A stretch of DNA of 35,094 nt from positions 2,452,001 to 2,487,094 of the forward strand of contig CP070812.1 of NCBI GenBank assembly GCA_020344015.1, read 5' to 3'. The DNA comes from Gemmatimonadota bacterium. GTDB lineage: Bacteria; Gemmatimonadota; Gemmatimonadetes; Palauibacterales; KS3-K002. The stretch's first letter is position 1. Each line of letters opens with the position of its first letter. The notes under the pieces were generated by a model, which saw nothing but the letters and a program-made list of their open reading frames with translations, searched no databases and was not told where the DNA came from. A program made the position numbers and the translations under genes. Positions 7,125-16,527 of this stretch are shown here, piece by piece.

Positions 7125-9044
7125 ATGAGAAGAGTGCCGGCCACAATCAGCGTTCCCGGGCGGACCGTCCTCGCCATCGCGGTCCTCTTCGCCGCCCTAG
7201 CCCAACCGGTCCTCGCGCAGCGTCAGCCGACATACCGCGGTCGCCCTGCGGTCAACGTGCGCGCGGTCCCATCGAAGACGACGGTTCGACCTGGAGATCG
7301 ACTGGCCGTTGCGGTCGTACTCTGGCACGCACCCGGCTTTCACAGCTGGCCCAATCGACCTGTCGTTCCCCAACAATTCGAGGGCCTGGTCCGGCCGATC
7401 GCGACGACGATCGAGGTGCCCTCTATACCTGTAAGCGTCGAGGCGCTGCCGATCCAGTGGCCTCAGCCGGTCGAAGTCACGGTCAACTACACGGGCTCTC
7501 CTATCCAGCTCGTGTCTTACGTCGGCACCGCGGTGGCATATCTGCCGCTGCAGGTCGCCGAAGGCGCCGAACCCGGTGAGGTCGTGCTCGAACTCGCCGT
7601 CCGCTACCAGACGTGCGACCACCGGTACTGTTACCCGCCGCGGACGGCGGCGCTGACCGTGCCGCTCGTCGTAGCAGCGGCCGATGCAGTCGTAACGGCC
7701 GAGCCCAACGAGCCCGAGCTCTTCACCGACTTCAGCTTCGGCGAGGCCGCAGAGAGGAGTCTGCGTTCGGCGCTGCCGTCCTTGACGATGCGCGTCTTCG
7801 CCTGGTCGTTCGAGTTGGATGCGAACGGACCCGTCGGCCTGACGCTTCTCCTAGTGCTCGCGGCGCTGGGTGGCCTGATACTCAACGTCACACCCTGCGT
7901 GCTGCCGGTGATCCCGCTCAAGATCATGGGGCTCAGCCGGGCGGCCGGTCAGCCGGCGCGCCTCTTCCTGCTTGGCCTGGTCATGTCGGCGGGTGTGGTC
8001 GCGTTCTGGATCGTGCTGGGCGGTGCCATCGCGTTCATCTCCGGATTCGATGCCATCAGCAGCCTGTTCCAGACGGGCTGGTTCGCCCTCGCCGTCGGCG
8101 TAATCGTCGCGATCATGGCGCTGGGGATGATGGGACTCTTCAGCGCTCGACTGCCACAGGCCGTCTACCGCATCGACCCGGACCGGGAGACGGTGCCCGG
8201 GTCGTTCGGGTTGGGCGTGATGACAGCGGTGCTATCGACGCCGTGCACCGCGCCGTTCATGGGCGGCGCCTCCGCCTGGGCGGCGACCCAGACACCAGCG
8301 ATCGCCCTGGCAACCTTCGGCGCCATCGGCGCCGGGATGGCCCTGCCCTACCTCGTGCTCGCCGCGCGACCCGGCCTCGTCAAGAAAGTCCCACGCAGCG
8401 GCCCCTGGAGCGTGCTGGTGAAACAGGTGATCGGTCTGCTCATGTTGGCTGTCGCCGTCTTCTTCATCGGTACCTGGCTATCGGTGGCGCTGGCCGAGCC
8501 CCCCGAGCCACCGAGTCGCGCGTTCTGGTGGGGGGTAGCGGGATGCGTCGCCGCCGCCTGCGCCTGGCTGGCCTATCGCACGTTCGCCCTCACAGCGTCT
8601 ACGGCGCGGCGCGCGGTAGTCGCTGCCATCGCGCTCCTCTTCGCCGTGACGGGCCTCAGCCTGGCGCGCGGCCTGAGCAGCCACGGGCCTATCGACTGGA
8701 TCCACTACACGCCGGAACGCTTCGCGGAAGCGGTGCGACGCGGCGACGTGATCGTCCTCGACTTCACCGCCGAGTGGTGTCTCAACTGCAAAGCGCTGGA
8801 GACGGGCGTTCTACACCAAGAGGAGATTGTCGAGTTGCTGGCGCGGCCCGAGGTGGTCCCCATCAAGGTCGATCTGACCACGGACAACCCACCGGGCAAA
8901 GCGAAGCTAGCCGAGCTCCGCTGGGTCGGGATCCCCTTGCTGGCGATATATGGACCGGCGGCAGGCTACGAGGAGCCCTTCAAGTTCGATTCCTACACGA
9001 TCGGGATGGTGCGGGAGGCCGTAGTCAGAGCTCGCGGAGACTAG
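7125..9044 (+). CDS. dsbD: DsbD-type thiol:disulfide interchange protein
   Basis: DsbD moves electrons from cytoplasmic thioredoxin across the membrane to periplasmic reductases. All three parts are present. A signal peptide (residues 1-31, ending VLAQ) leads to an N-terminal Ig-like domain with the redox pair in YQTCDHRYCYPP. A CcdA-like membrane domain of about eight helices carries Cys in VTPCVLP (near 258) and STPCTAP (near 374). A C-terminal thioredoxin domain has AEWCLNCK (Cys near 552 and 555). The frame is open to a TTG at 7029, but the ATG at 7125 has AAAGGG in front and begins directly with the signal peptide, so it is preferred (639 aa). It converges with a TlpA-like lipoprotein gene, a plausible electron acceptor. 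Confidence 0.93.
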   Translation: MRRVPATISVPGRTVLAIAVLFAALAQPVLAQRQPTYRGRPAVNVRAVPSKTTVRPGDRLAVAVVLWHAPGFHSWPNRPVVPQQFEGLVRPIATTIEVPSIPVSVEALPIQWPQPVEVTVNYTGSPIQLVSYVGTAVAYLPLQVAEGAEPGEVVLELAVRYQTCDHRYCYPPRTAALTVPLVVAAADAVVTAEPNEPELFTDFSFGEAAERSLRSALPSLTMRVFAWSFELDANGPVGLTLLLVLAALGGLILNVTPCVLPVIPLKIMGLSRAAGQPARLFLLGLVMSAGVVAFWIVLGGAIAFISGFDAISSLFQTGWFALAVGVIVAIMALGMMGLFSARLPQAVYRIDPDRETVPGSFGLGVMTAVLSTPCTAPFMGGASAWAATQTPAIALATFGAIGAGMALPYLVLAARPGLVKKVPRSGPWSVLVKQVIGLLMLAVAVFFIGTWLSVALAEPPEPPSRAFWWGVAGCVAAACAWLAYRTFALTASTARRAVVAAIALLFAVTGLSLARGLSSHGPIDWIHYTPERFAEAVRRGDVIVLDFTAEWCLNCKALETGVLHQEEIVELLARPEVVPIKVDLTTDNPPGKAKLAELRWVGIPLLAIYGPAAGYEEPFKFDSYTIGMVREAVVRARGD

Positions 9045-10787
9045 TCAGTCAGTTCCCTCCGCCGGAAGGTCTGTCAGCAGCTGCGCCAGGATCTGGCGCA
9101 GCCCTTCCCCGTGTGCCTCCGCATCCAGCCCGACGATCATGCCCTCGGCGTCGACCAGGATCGCCTTGGGGATTTGGACAAGTTCGAACGGAGCTAACAT
9201 TTCCGCCTCGAATTCCGGCCCGGCGAAGACGTTGTACCAGGGCATCTCCCACTCGCCGTTCCGATACGCGATGACCTCTTCAAGGTCATCATCCATTGAA
9301 ATGCTGAGGATCTCGAAGCCCCGGGGCCCGAACTCCCGATGGACACGGTGCAGGCTGGGCATCTCTGCGACGCACGGGATGCACCACGTGGCCCAGAAGT
9401 CGATCAGGTATACAGTCCCCAGCAGCGAGTCCCGCGCGTAGACGATGGTCGTGTCGTCCAGCGAGGTCAGCGAGAACTCCGGGATCGGCTTTCCAACCTG
9501 AATATTCCGCTGGGGCGCGTACTCCCTAGCCATTCTCGTGGCCCATGACTCCGGGTATTCCTCTGTGAGTCGGCCGTAGTACTCCGCCCCAAGGTCGGGC
9601 AACCCTTCGTTGTTCGCCACGATGACGACGCTCGCCAGCATGGAGGCCCTCACGACGGAGTCCGGGTGCCCGATGATCCCCTCCTCCACGTAGTCCACGG
9701 CCTTCTCCACCCAGACGGGCCACGTCTCCTCGGCCTTCGGTGCGGAGGCCGCCTCGTCTTCTTGCGTAGGAAACGCCGTCTCGACAATGCAAGCGAGGAA
9801 GTACGGATCGAGTGACCAGCAATAAGACGTGGGTGGAAGCTCGACTAGCGCCTGCGAAACAAGCTCCGAATCGATCTCCGCACCGTTGCAGCCCAGATGG
9901 AGCAACTGGTACGACAGAACCTCGCGAATAAAGGGGTCTCTCTCACTCTCGAGACGCTGTGCGAGATGCGCCACATCGCCCGACCAGTCGTACTCGAGCT
10001 CCTCGTCGGTCTCCCTCGCGGTCTCGAACGCCCTGTAGAACGCCTCGTAGCGCTCAGTCATTTCGAGTTCCAGCGAGGCGAACCGAGCCCTGGACGAGCT
10101 CGGATCAGAGAAGGTGACCTGTGGTGGCTCCGGCGAGTATGCCAGCTTCGTTGGGTCAAACGTGATAGTGACGCTACCGTCCTGCACGCCGACGACGGAC
10201 CGGTAGGCGCCCCCCCAACCGCCGTATGCAAAGGCATCGGACTGAGTGCCGCTTGCCCGCCGGCCCACCCTGGCAATATCGACCAACTGATAGGCCAGTG
10301 TGTCGGCGTCGACCTCGATATCGAGGGTGTAGGTCCCGTCGGCGCGAGCTTCCATCGGCCGGCCGGACGCTACGCCAAATTCGTTAAAGTCGCCGATTAC
10401 CCTGACACCGCTCACGTCAACGTGGTAGTCGAGTGTCGCCAAACGGACATCGATACTCAGGGCGACCGGCCCTTCAGCTTGCTCTTCCACAATGACCGGG
10501 ACCCTATGGTATCGGTGGTCGACACCGGTGCTTGTCAAGATCAGTAGACCCGTCTCGGCAGTCGCGATTTCGAAGCTTCCATCCGCAGAAGCCTGTGCCG
10601 ACGCGAGCGGCTGTTTACCAAGGTCCCAGTCTAGCGGACGCAGCAGGTGGACGTGTGCCAGCGGCATCGGCGCCCCATCGTGTCCGACCACAGTCCCACT
10701 CACCACGAGGGTGGGTGACTCGCCGCAGCCGCCAAACGAAAACGTTAGGACGGCGACCAGGACTGCTACGGCTCGCGACCGGTTCAT
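9045..10787 (-). CDS. TlpA-like thioredoxin lipoprotein with N-terminal binding modules
   Basis: This 580-aa lipoprotein has its lipobox at FGGC with Cys21. In order it holds a carboxypeptidase-regulatory-like beta sandwich (about 28-105: VVSGTVVGHDGAPMPLAHVHL), a segment like CBM48/AMPK glycogen-binding modules (about 120-165: VRVIGDFNEFG then DGTYTLDIEVDADTLAYQL), a helical region with several cysteines (CNGAE, SYCWSL, ACIVE), and a C-terminal TlpA/ResA thioredoxin domain from about 430. The redox motif is WATWCIPCVAEMP near 471-474. It probably reduces disulphides in the periplasm, taking electrons from the DsbD homologue whose stop codon abuts its own. The CBM48-like call rests on pattern only. 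Confidence 0.85.
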   Translation of the reverse strand: MNRSRAVAVLVAVLTFSFGGCGESPTLVVSGTVVGHDGAPMPLAHVHLLRPLDWDLGKQPLASAQASADGSFEIATAETGLLILTSTGVDHRYHRVPVIVEEQAEGPVALSIDVRLATLDYHVDVSGVRVIGDFNEFGVASGRPMEARADGTYTLDIEVDADTLAYQLVDIARVGRRASGTQSDAFAYGGWGGAYRSVVGVQDGSVTITFDPTKLAYSPEPPQVTFSDPSSSRARFASLELEMTERYEAFYRAFETARETDEELEYDWSGDVAHLAQRLESERDPFIREVLSYQLLHLGCNGAEIDSELVSQALVELPPTSYCWSLDPYFLACIVETAFPTQEDEAASAPKAEETWPVWVEKAVDYVEEGIIGHPDSVVRASMLASVVIVANNEGLPDLGAEYYGRLTEEYPESWATRMAREYAPQRNIQVGKPIPEFSLTSLDDTTIVYARDSLLGTVYLIDFWATWCIPCVAEMPSLHRVHREFGPRGFEILSISMDDDLEEVIAYRNGEWEMPWYNVFAGPEFEAEMLAPFELVQIPKAILVDAEGMIVGLDAEAHGEGLRQILAQLLTDLPAEGTD

Positions 10788-11039
10788 GACAACCTCCCGG
10801 GGTTGTGCATAAGGCCGAAAGTGATTCGCGCTATGTGTTTTGCTAGAAGAATCGTCGGTAGGTCACACCGATAGATGGCGGCGGATCGCCGCAATGATGG
10901 GCAGGAGCTGCGCGGCAGCACGGCGGAAGACCTCCGGAAAAGCTGGGTACCTCTGAACCCGGCCCCACACGACTACGGATCGCCGTCGACTATCGCGACG
11001 TGCGGTGCTCCGCGCAAGACTGACTGACTCCGACGCGGC

Positions 11040-14000
11040 TTAGCGCTGTTTACCCTCCGCCAGTGCCTTGTAGTACTCCTCGACCAGCTCGCGGTAACCG
11101 GGTGGCACGTCGTCCGAGCCCGTGAGCAAGAGCTCTCGCTCGTCGCCGCCGCCCAGCTGCCGGCGCAGCACGTACTCGAACTCCTTGAGCCCCTGGATGA
11201 CCTCGGCCTGTAGCTCGGCCAGTCCCTTGGGATCACCCCAGACGCGACTGCTCTCGAGACGGCCCAGGCGGTCGATGACCGCCTCGAGCTCGCCCGCGTC
11301 GATCCCCTGCGCCTCCAGAGACTCCTGCAGGCGCTCGGCCTCGGCGCGCCGCTCCCGGAATTCGCGGCGGAACTGTCGGACGTCACCCGGCGTGAATCCA
11401 GGGAAGCCGTCCGCGCTCGACTCGTTGAACCGCTGCTCGCCCCGCGACCGTCCCTGCTCGCTCTGTCCCTGCGCGCCCTGTTGCTGGCCACCCTGCTGTT
11501 GGCCAGAAGCCTCACCCTGCTGGGCACCTTCCGCCTGCTGCTGGACGCGCTCTTCCAGCGATTCGAGCGAACGCGTCAGGTCCCGCGCCTCATCCAGTGT
11601 GCGGGCGAGCCGCTGCTCGTCGGACTCGCCGATAGCGTCGCGGGCCGTCTCGATTCGCTCGCGCAGCTCCTCGATGTCGCCCGCGATCTCCTCCTCGAAG
11701 TTGCGGGCGTACTCGGGCGAGCGCTGCTGCACGACGCCGCGCGAATAGCGGATCTTGTCCTCGAGCTTATCATCGCGTATCGCGTTGGCCGCCTCCCGCA
11801 GCCGACGCGACGCGTCACGCTGCTCGCTGCGCGACTCTCTGGCCAGGCGATCCAAGTCGGCCTCCAGTTCCGCCGTCTCCTCCGCCATCTCTTCTTTGCG
11901 CTCCATCAGGCGCCGCAACCGGGCCGACTGGTTCCCGCCCTCGGCCAAACGCTCCACGTCCTCGATCACCTGCTGCTGTTCCTCCGCCAGGCGCTCGGCA
12001 CGTCGCAACGCATCCTCAACGTCACGCTCCAGGCCAGCGGCGCGGTTCTCATCCAGCAACCGACGAGCTTCCCTCAGGCGATCCAGCGCTGAGAGGCCCT
12101 CCGACAGGCCGCCGCTCCGCGAGTTCGCCGCCGCCTGCCGCATCCGCTCCGCCGCCTCGCGCAACTCGCGCGCCGTCTGGTTGAGCTCGGGCAGCGACTG
12201 CTCGCGCGACAGCCGCTCCAGCCGCCGTGCCAATTCCTCCGCCTCCTCGGCGAGCTGCCGCTGCGACGCACCACCACTGCCGGCCTGATTGCGCGAGTCG
12301 TTGGCCTGCGCCCGCAGTCGCTCGTTCTCCTGCTGCTGGCGCCGCGCCAGCTCCTGCAGCTTCTGCAACGTCTCGTCAATCTGCTGGTCGACCTGCTGAC
12401 GCTGCTCGCGCTGCACGCTCTCGTATTGGTTTCGCTGCTGGTCCAGCTCGAGCTCGAATAGTTCGGCCAATTCCTCCACGTTCGGCTGACCGCCGCCTCC
12501 ACCCCCACCGCCCTGGTTGCGGCTGACCTCCACCTCGCGGAAAGCCGCTTCGGCACGCTGTAGCTGCTGCAACGCGCGTTGCTCGGGGGAGAGTGCCTCC
12601 TCGGGCCGGCGCTCAGCCAGGAGTTCCTCGGCGGCACCCATCTCCAGCGCTGCCTGGGGCAGCGCCTCGATGATCGCCTGGAAGCTCGAGTCCAGCTGCA
12701 CTATGCCACGTGCCCTGATGCGGGCGACCAGCGCTTCCACCTGCTCGCGCAGCCTGCCCTGAGCCAGCGCCACAGTAGCGATGTTCTCGTTCCAGTCCTC
12801 TTCCGAATATGCCTCGCGGTCGCGCACCAACTTGAAGGTCGCCGCGATCACGTCGCGCTGCCGCTGCGCCAACGAGCTATCGAAGCCGCCCCCTCCGCCG
12901 CCGCCCGGCATATTCGCCTGCTCCGACTGCCGATACTCACGGTCGTAAGGACGCACCTCCATGAAGTAGATGTCCGTGGTCGTGCTCTGGCGCCCGTCCA
13001 CGCGGTTCCGGTCGGTCGCCCGCGCGTAGTAGGAGAGGAAGTCGCCGGGCACCAGCTCGAACTCCTCGAGATAGAAGGTGTGTGCCGCGCTGACAGCGCG
13101 CCTGCTCCCGCTATACAGCTCGAGCGCCTCCTCAGGACCGCCGTTGACCGAGTAGACCAACTCGATCAAGCCGACGCCGTAATCGTCCTCGGCATCGACT
13201 TCTGTGAAGACCTCTTCGACGTTCGTGACCTTGATGTCACGGCCCGGTTTCGCGAAGGAGACGTAGGGCGGCTGGTCCGCCAGTACATCGATCAGGTACT
13301 CGGGTGACCCGACGACGCTGTCGCCATCGAAGCTCTCGAAGACGATGCGATATATGCCGTCGCGCTGGATCCTCAGGCTACCGGTGAGCGTGCCGTTTTC
13401 CTCCGCCGCCAGCGCGATCCGCTCCTGATCCTCCACCTCGATCGCACCACCCGCCACCGGAACCGTCGGCGTTACGTAGAACCAGACCTCGGTGCCTCGC
13501 AGCGCCGCGATGTCGCCGCCATCCTCCTGCCGTTGCGGCCCCAGACCGACATAGGCGGGGAAATGGTATTCGAGAACGAGCCCCTGCACGTAGGGCAGAT
13601 CGACGACTTCGATGCGGAAGAGATTCGACCGCACGCCACTCGCCTCCACGAAGTACTCTGTCGCCTCGTTCAGCTCGAAGAGGTAGAACTGGCGCTCGCC
13701 GGTCTCTTCCTCGATACCCATCGGGAAGCGCTCCCATTCCGCGGCCGGGCCTCGCTGGACTGCGATCTCGACCTCTTCGGCATCGAAGTTCTGGAGCTGG
13801 GCTGTGATCTTGAGCTCGGCGCCACGGGCGACGCGCGTATCGCCGGGTGAGACCGTGATCGCGTACGGGTTCTCCAGCCCCGCCTCGCTGAACGGCATCA
13901 GAAACGGCGTACTGTGGCGCACGAAGGGCGGTGACAGGAAGACGACGGCCAACGCGGCAAGCGTCGTCCCGGCCAGCAGGCCGGAGGTGCGGGCCAGCGG

Positions 14001-14453
14001 TGCGGCCTCCACGCGCCGTCCGTAGTCGAGCTCGACGCATCTCTCGGCAGCACCCTCTACCAACCGCTGAACGAAAGCCGGCGAACTGGATTCGTGGCCC
14101 TCGCGCTCCTGGCTGAATTCGACCGCACTCAGCACGCGTGCTTCGAGGGAGGGTTCGTGCTCCTCGAGGTAGAGTGCCACACGCTCATCGGATACGCTCC
14201 GCCAGAGCGGTAGGACGAGAAAGCGCAGAACCAGGATGCCTAGAGCCAGGTAGGCGAAGACGCGGAAGGCGATCACCGCTCCGGGGTCGAAGCGCAACCG
14301 GTCCAGCCCATAGGCCGAGATTACGAAGACGAGGGTTCCCGCGCCCAAGACGACAGCGATACCGCGCAACGCGACCCGCAGGCGCCAACGCCTGCGCACC
14401 GCGCGAATCACGCTGAGCAGCTCGTCTCCTCGAGTTCTCTTATCGCCTGGCAT
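11040..14453 (-). CDS. DUF4175-family membrane protein with long coiled coil
   Basis: This 1137-aa protein has two or three N-terminal membrane helices (about 27-85 and again near 155-175), then a large region of Ig-like beta domains (about 200-490), glycine runs (PGGGGGGGF near 515, QGGGGGGGGQP near 645), and some 400 residues of highly charged heptad-rich coiled coil (for example RLERLSREQSLPELNQTAREL). A Gln/Gly stretch near 990-1020 precedes a final helical part. This matches DUF4175 proteins, which accompany MoxR, DUF58 and BatA genes in several phyla. The bulk likely lies in the periplasm. Its start overlaps the BatA-type gene by 14 nt, so it is the last gene of the cluster. Biochemical function is unknown. 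Confidence 0.9.
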   Translation of the reverse strand: MPGDKRTRGDELLSVIRAVRRRWRLRVALRGIAVVLGAGTLVFVISAYGLDRLRFDPGAVIAFRVFAYLALGILVLRFLVLPLWRSVSDERVALYLEEHEPSLEARVLSAVEFSQEREGHESSSPAFVQRLVEGAAERCVELDYGRRVEAAPLARTSGLLAGTTLAALAVVFLSPPFVRHSTPFLMPFSEAGLENPYAITVSPGDTRVARGAELKITAQLQNFDAEEVEIAVQRGPAAEWERFPMGIEEETGERQFYLFELNEATEYFVEASGVRSNLFRIEVVDLPYVQGLVLEYHFPAYVGLGPQRQEDGGDIAALRGTEVWFYVTPTVPVAGGAIEVEDQERIALAAEENGTLTGSLRIQRDGIYRIVFESFDGDSVVGSPEYLIDVLADQPPYVSFAKPGRDIKVTNVEEVFTEVDAEDDYGVGLIELVYSVNGGPEEALELYSGSRRAVSAAHTFYLEEFELVPGDFLSYYARATDRNRVDGRQSTTTDIYFMEVRPYDREYRQSEQANMPGGGGGGGFDSSLAQRQRDVIAATFKLVRDREAYSEEDWNENIATVALAQGRLREQVEALVARIRARGIVQLDSSFQAIIEALPQAALEMGAAEELLAERRPEEALSPEQRALQQLQRAEAAFREVEVSRNQGGGGGGGGQPNVEELAELFELELDQQRNQYESVQREQRQQVDQQIDETLQKLQELARRQQQENERLRAQANDSRNQAGSGGASQRQLAEEAEELARRLERLSREQSLPELNQTARELREAAERMRQAAANSRSGGLSEGLSALDRLREARRLLDENRAAGLERDVEDALRRAERLAEEQQQVIEDVERLAEGGNQSARLRRLMERKEEMAEETAELEADLDRLARESRSEQRDASRRLREAANAIRDDKLEDKIRYSRGVVQQRSPEYARNFEEEIAGDIEELRERIETARDAIGESDEQRLARTLDEARDLTRSLESLEERVQQQAEGAQQGEASGQQQGGQQQGAQGQSEQGRSRGEQRFNESSADGFPGFTPGDVRQFRREFRERRAEAERLQESLEAQGIDAGELEAVIDRLGRLESSRVWGDPKGLAELQAEVIQGLKEFEYVLRRQLGGGDERELLLTGSDDVPPGYRELVEEYYKALAEGKQR

Positions 14454-16527
14454 AGCTTCCTCGTGTGCGGTTCGATATCAGCGTCTCGGCCAGCAGGAGG
14501 CCGGCGGCCCCTACCAACAGGTACCACCACAGTCCCTGACGTCGCTCGCGCTCCTCCGGCGACAGTACCACAGCCTCGAGATTCGCTTCCCCGGACTCGC
14601 CCTGCGCCGTGACCGCCGCCGCTAGCTCTTCGGGGTCGAGAGGCGTCAGATCCGACTCGCTCGGATCGAGGTTCGCAGCGGCAGTGATCGACCAGCGTTC
14701 CCCGTCGCCTGCCGGTCGCAGCTCGTGAAACCCGGCCTCCTCGAGCCGCACCATCGCAGGCTCCTCTCCCACCTCCAGAACCGTACGCGCGCCCGACGGG
14801 CTCTCGAAGACGAGTTCCGTGCCCCCTATGTCAACGTCGCCCAGGGCCTCTATGTTCTGCGTCAGGTCGAGAACATCTCCAACCTCGTACCAGGATTTCG
14901 GTTCCACGTAGCTTGCGAGATGCTTGACAACCTCGTGAACGAACGGAAGGAAGACCGGCTGTACGGCCAAGTCGTTCCAGAAGTTCTCCAGATCGGACGC
15001 CCACAACAGCACGGTGCCCTCACCCCGACGAGCTTCCACCATCGCCGGCGTGCCGTCGTCGAAGCGAGCCAGCGACCGACCCGGCTCGCCGACGTCCGTC
15101 CGCCGATAGCGGAAGAACCGGGCCGCTGAGAAGTCACCGCTCCGCGGGGTACGGAACAGCTCGAAGGCCGGATGATCGTAGTCGAGGTAGCCGAGCGTGC
15201 CGCCGCCTGCGGCGGACCGGTCGACCGGCCCGCCGAAGCTGGCGGGCAGGAACTCGAGCGCTTCGGCCGGCCAGGCGCCCGGCGGGCTCCGCCGTCCAAG
15301 CACAGCCAACAAACCGCCGCCTGCCTCGACGAACTCCCGCAGCCGCCGGCCCGCCGCGCCCGTCGGGAAAGGCGCGTCGTTCAGGATTACCGCCGCCTGA
15401 CCGTCGATATCGGCGGGGCTCAGCTGTGTGATCCTGCCGGTAGCCACCCGAAAGCCCGGCCGGCCTCCGACCTCGAGGGCGCGCCGCAGATAGAGACTAT
15501 GGTCAGCACCGGCGCCCCGCGGCTCGATGATCAGGACACCCAACGGCTCGTCTGGCTCGACGAGGACGTGGAAGGCGTTGTCCCCAGGCAGCGCATCGTC
15601 GCCGGCCCGAACCGTCGCGCGCAGCGGCCGGCTCTGTGACACGAACGGCTCGAAGTGAAGCGAGACGAATGCGCCTGGCTCGAGGTCGATCCGCTGTTCC
15701 TGGAGCCGTTCACCGCCCACCGTCAGCGAGACAGGCACATCCTCCAGAGCGTCGCCTCCCAGGTTCGCCAGCCTGGCCGTGACCGTTACTCGCTCGCGCC
15801 CTCCATCCCGACTCCGAGTCAAAGCCGCGCCCGTTACCGCCAGATTCGTCGTGTGGTCCTCAGACAGATCAACGCTCGTCAGACCCGTTCCTTCCGGCAG
15901 CCGTGCCGCCTGCCGAGGATCCCAACCGGCCTTCTGGAAATCGGTGATCAAGACGACTTCGCTGAGCGGCTTGTCCGATCGTTCGGTTATTTCCCGCGCC
16001 AACTGGAACGCGGGACCGTACCGAGTCACCGAGGAGCTTATCTCGGCCGCATCGAGCGCCGCGCGTAGCAAAGCCCGATCTGCTGTGGGTTGCGTCACCG
16101 CCTCGGCCCGCTCGCCGAACAGCACGAGCGTGACCCGATCATCCGGTCCCACCCCATCGACGACGCGACGCGCCGCGTCCTGAGCCCGGGCCCAACGATC
16201 GCCGTACGCCATGCTGTGCGAGCGATCGAGGAGGATCACTACCTCCCGCGCCGTGGCGAACGCTGCCGCCGCTGCCGTGGACCGATCGAGCAACGGCCTG
16301 GCGAACGCCGCGACCACCAGTACGATCGCCGCGCTGCGCATCAAGAACAGCAGCCAGTGCCGAATCCGCTGGCGCCGCACCGTGCGGTAAGGGATCTGCC
16401 GCACGAACATCAGCGACGGGAACGCGATCGATTCTTTCCGTTGGCGATGTGTCAGATGGATAATGATCGGTACGGCGATTGCTGCCATACCGGCCAGGAA
16501 CAGCGGCGCGAGGAACGAGAAGCCCAT
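14440..16527 (-). CDS. BatA-type VWA membrane protein
   Basis: The 695-aa protein opens with the BatA aerotolerance-regulator N-terminal signature (FLAPLFLAGMAAIAVPIIIHL, then the basic RQRKESIAFPSLMFVR), and a second membrane helix follows at about 60-80. The von Willebrand A domain has an intact metal-binding DxSxS motif (LLDRSHSMAYG near 98) and the later LITDF strand. Beta-sandwich segments and a GATase1-like region (about 330-480) follow, and a C-terminal membrane helix (WWYLLVGAAGLLLAETL) ends the protein. VWA domains bind partners through a divalent metal, and MoxR-type ATPases act on VWA proteins. The ATG overlaps the DUF58 stop by one base (TGATG), so translation is coupled. Confidence 0.92.
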   Translation of the reverse strand: MGFSFLAPLFLAGMAAIAVPIIIHLTHRQRKESIAFPSLMFVRQIPYRTVRRQRIRHWLLFLMRSAAIVLVVAAFARPLLDRSTAAAAAFATAREVVILLDRSHSMAYGDRWARAQDAARRVVDGVGPDDRVTLVLFGERAEAVTQPTADRALLRAALDAAEISSSVTRYGPAFQLAREITERSDKPLSEVVLITDFQKAGWDPRQAARLPEGTGLTSVDLSEDHTTNLAVTGAALTRSRDGGRERVTVTARLANLGGDALEDVPVSLTVGGERLQEQRIDLEPGAFVSLHFEPFVSQSRPLRATVRAGDDALPGDNAFHVLVEPDEPLGVLIIEPRGAGADHSLYLRRALEVGGRPGFRVATGRITQLSPADIDGQAAVILNDAPFPTGAAGRRLREFVEAGGGLLAVLGRRSPPGAWPAEALEFLPASFGGPVDRSAAGGGTLGYLDYDHPAFELFRTPRSGDFSAARFFRYRRTDVGEPGRSLARFDDGTPAMVEARRGEGTVLLWASDLENFWNDLAVQPVFLPFVHEVVKHLASYVEPKSWYEVGDVLDLTQNIEALGDVDIGGTELVFESPSGARTVLEVGEEPAMVRLEEAGFHELRPAGDGERWSITAAANLDPSESDLTPLDPEELAAAVTAQGESGEANLEAVVLSPEERERRQGLWWYLLVGAAGLLLAETLISNRTRGSYARR

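Noticed and set aside
7613..9274. 553-codon + frame overlapping dsbD in another frame
   Set aside because: Arg/Pro-rich shadow; the dsbD frame has all redox motifs.
10860..10892. GCGGCG-GAT-CGCCGC hairpin as terminator of the nine-gene cluster
   Set aside because: Short 3-nt loop and no T-tract. It is also 150 nt past the last stop and close to the next gene's promoter region.
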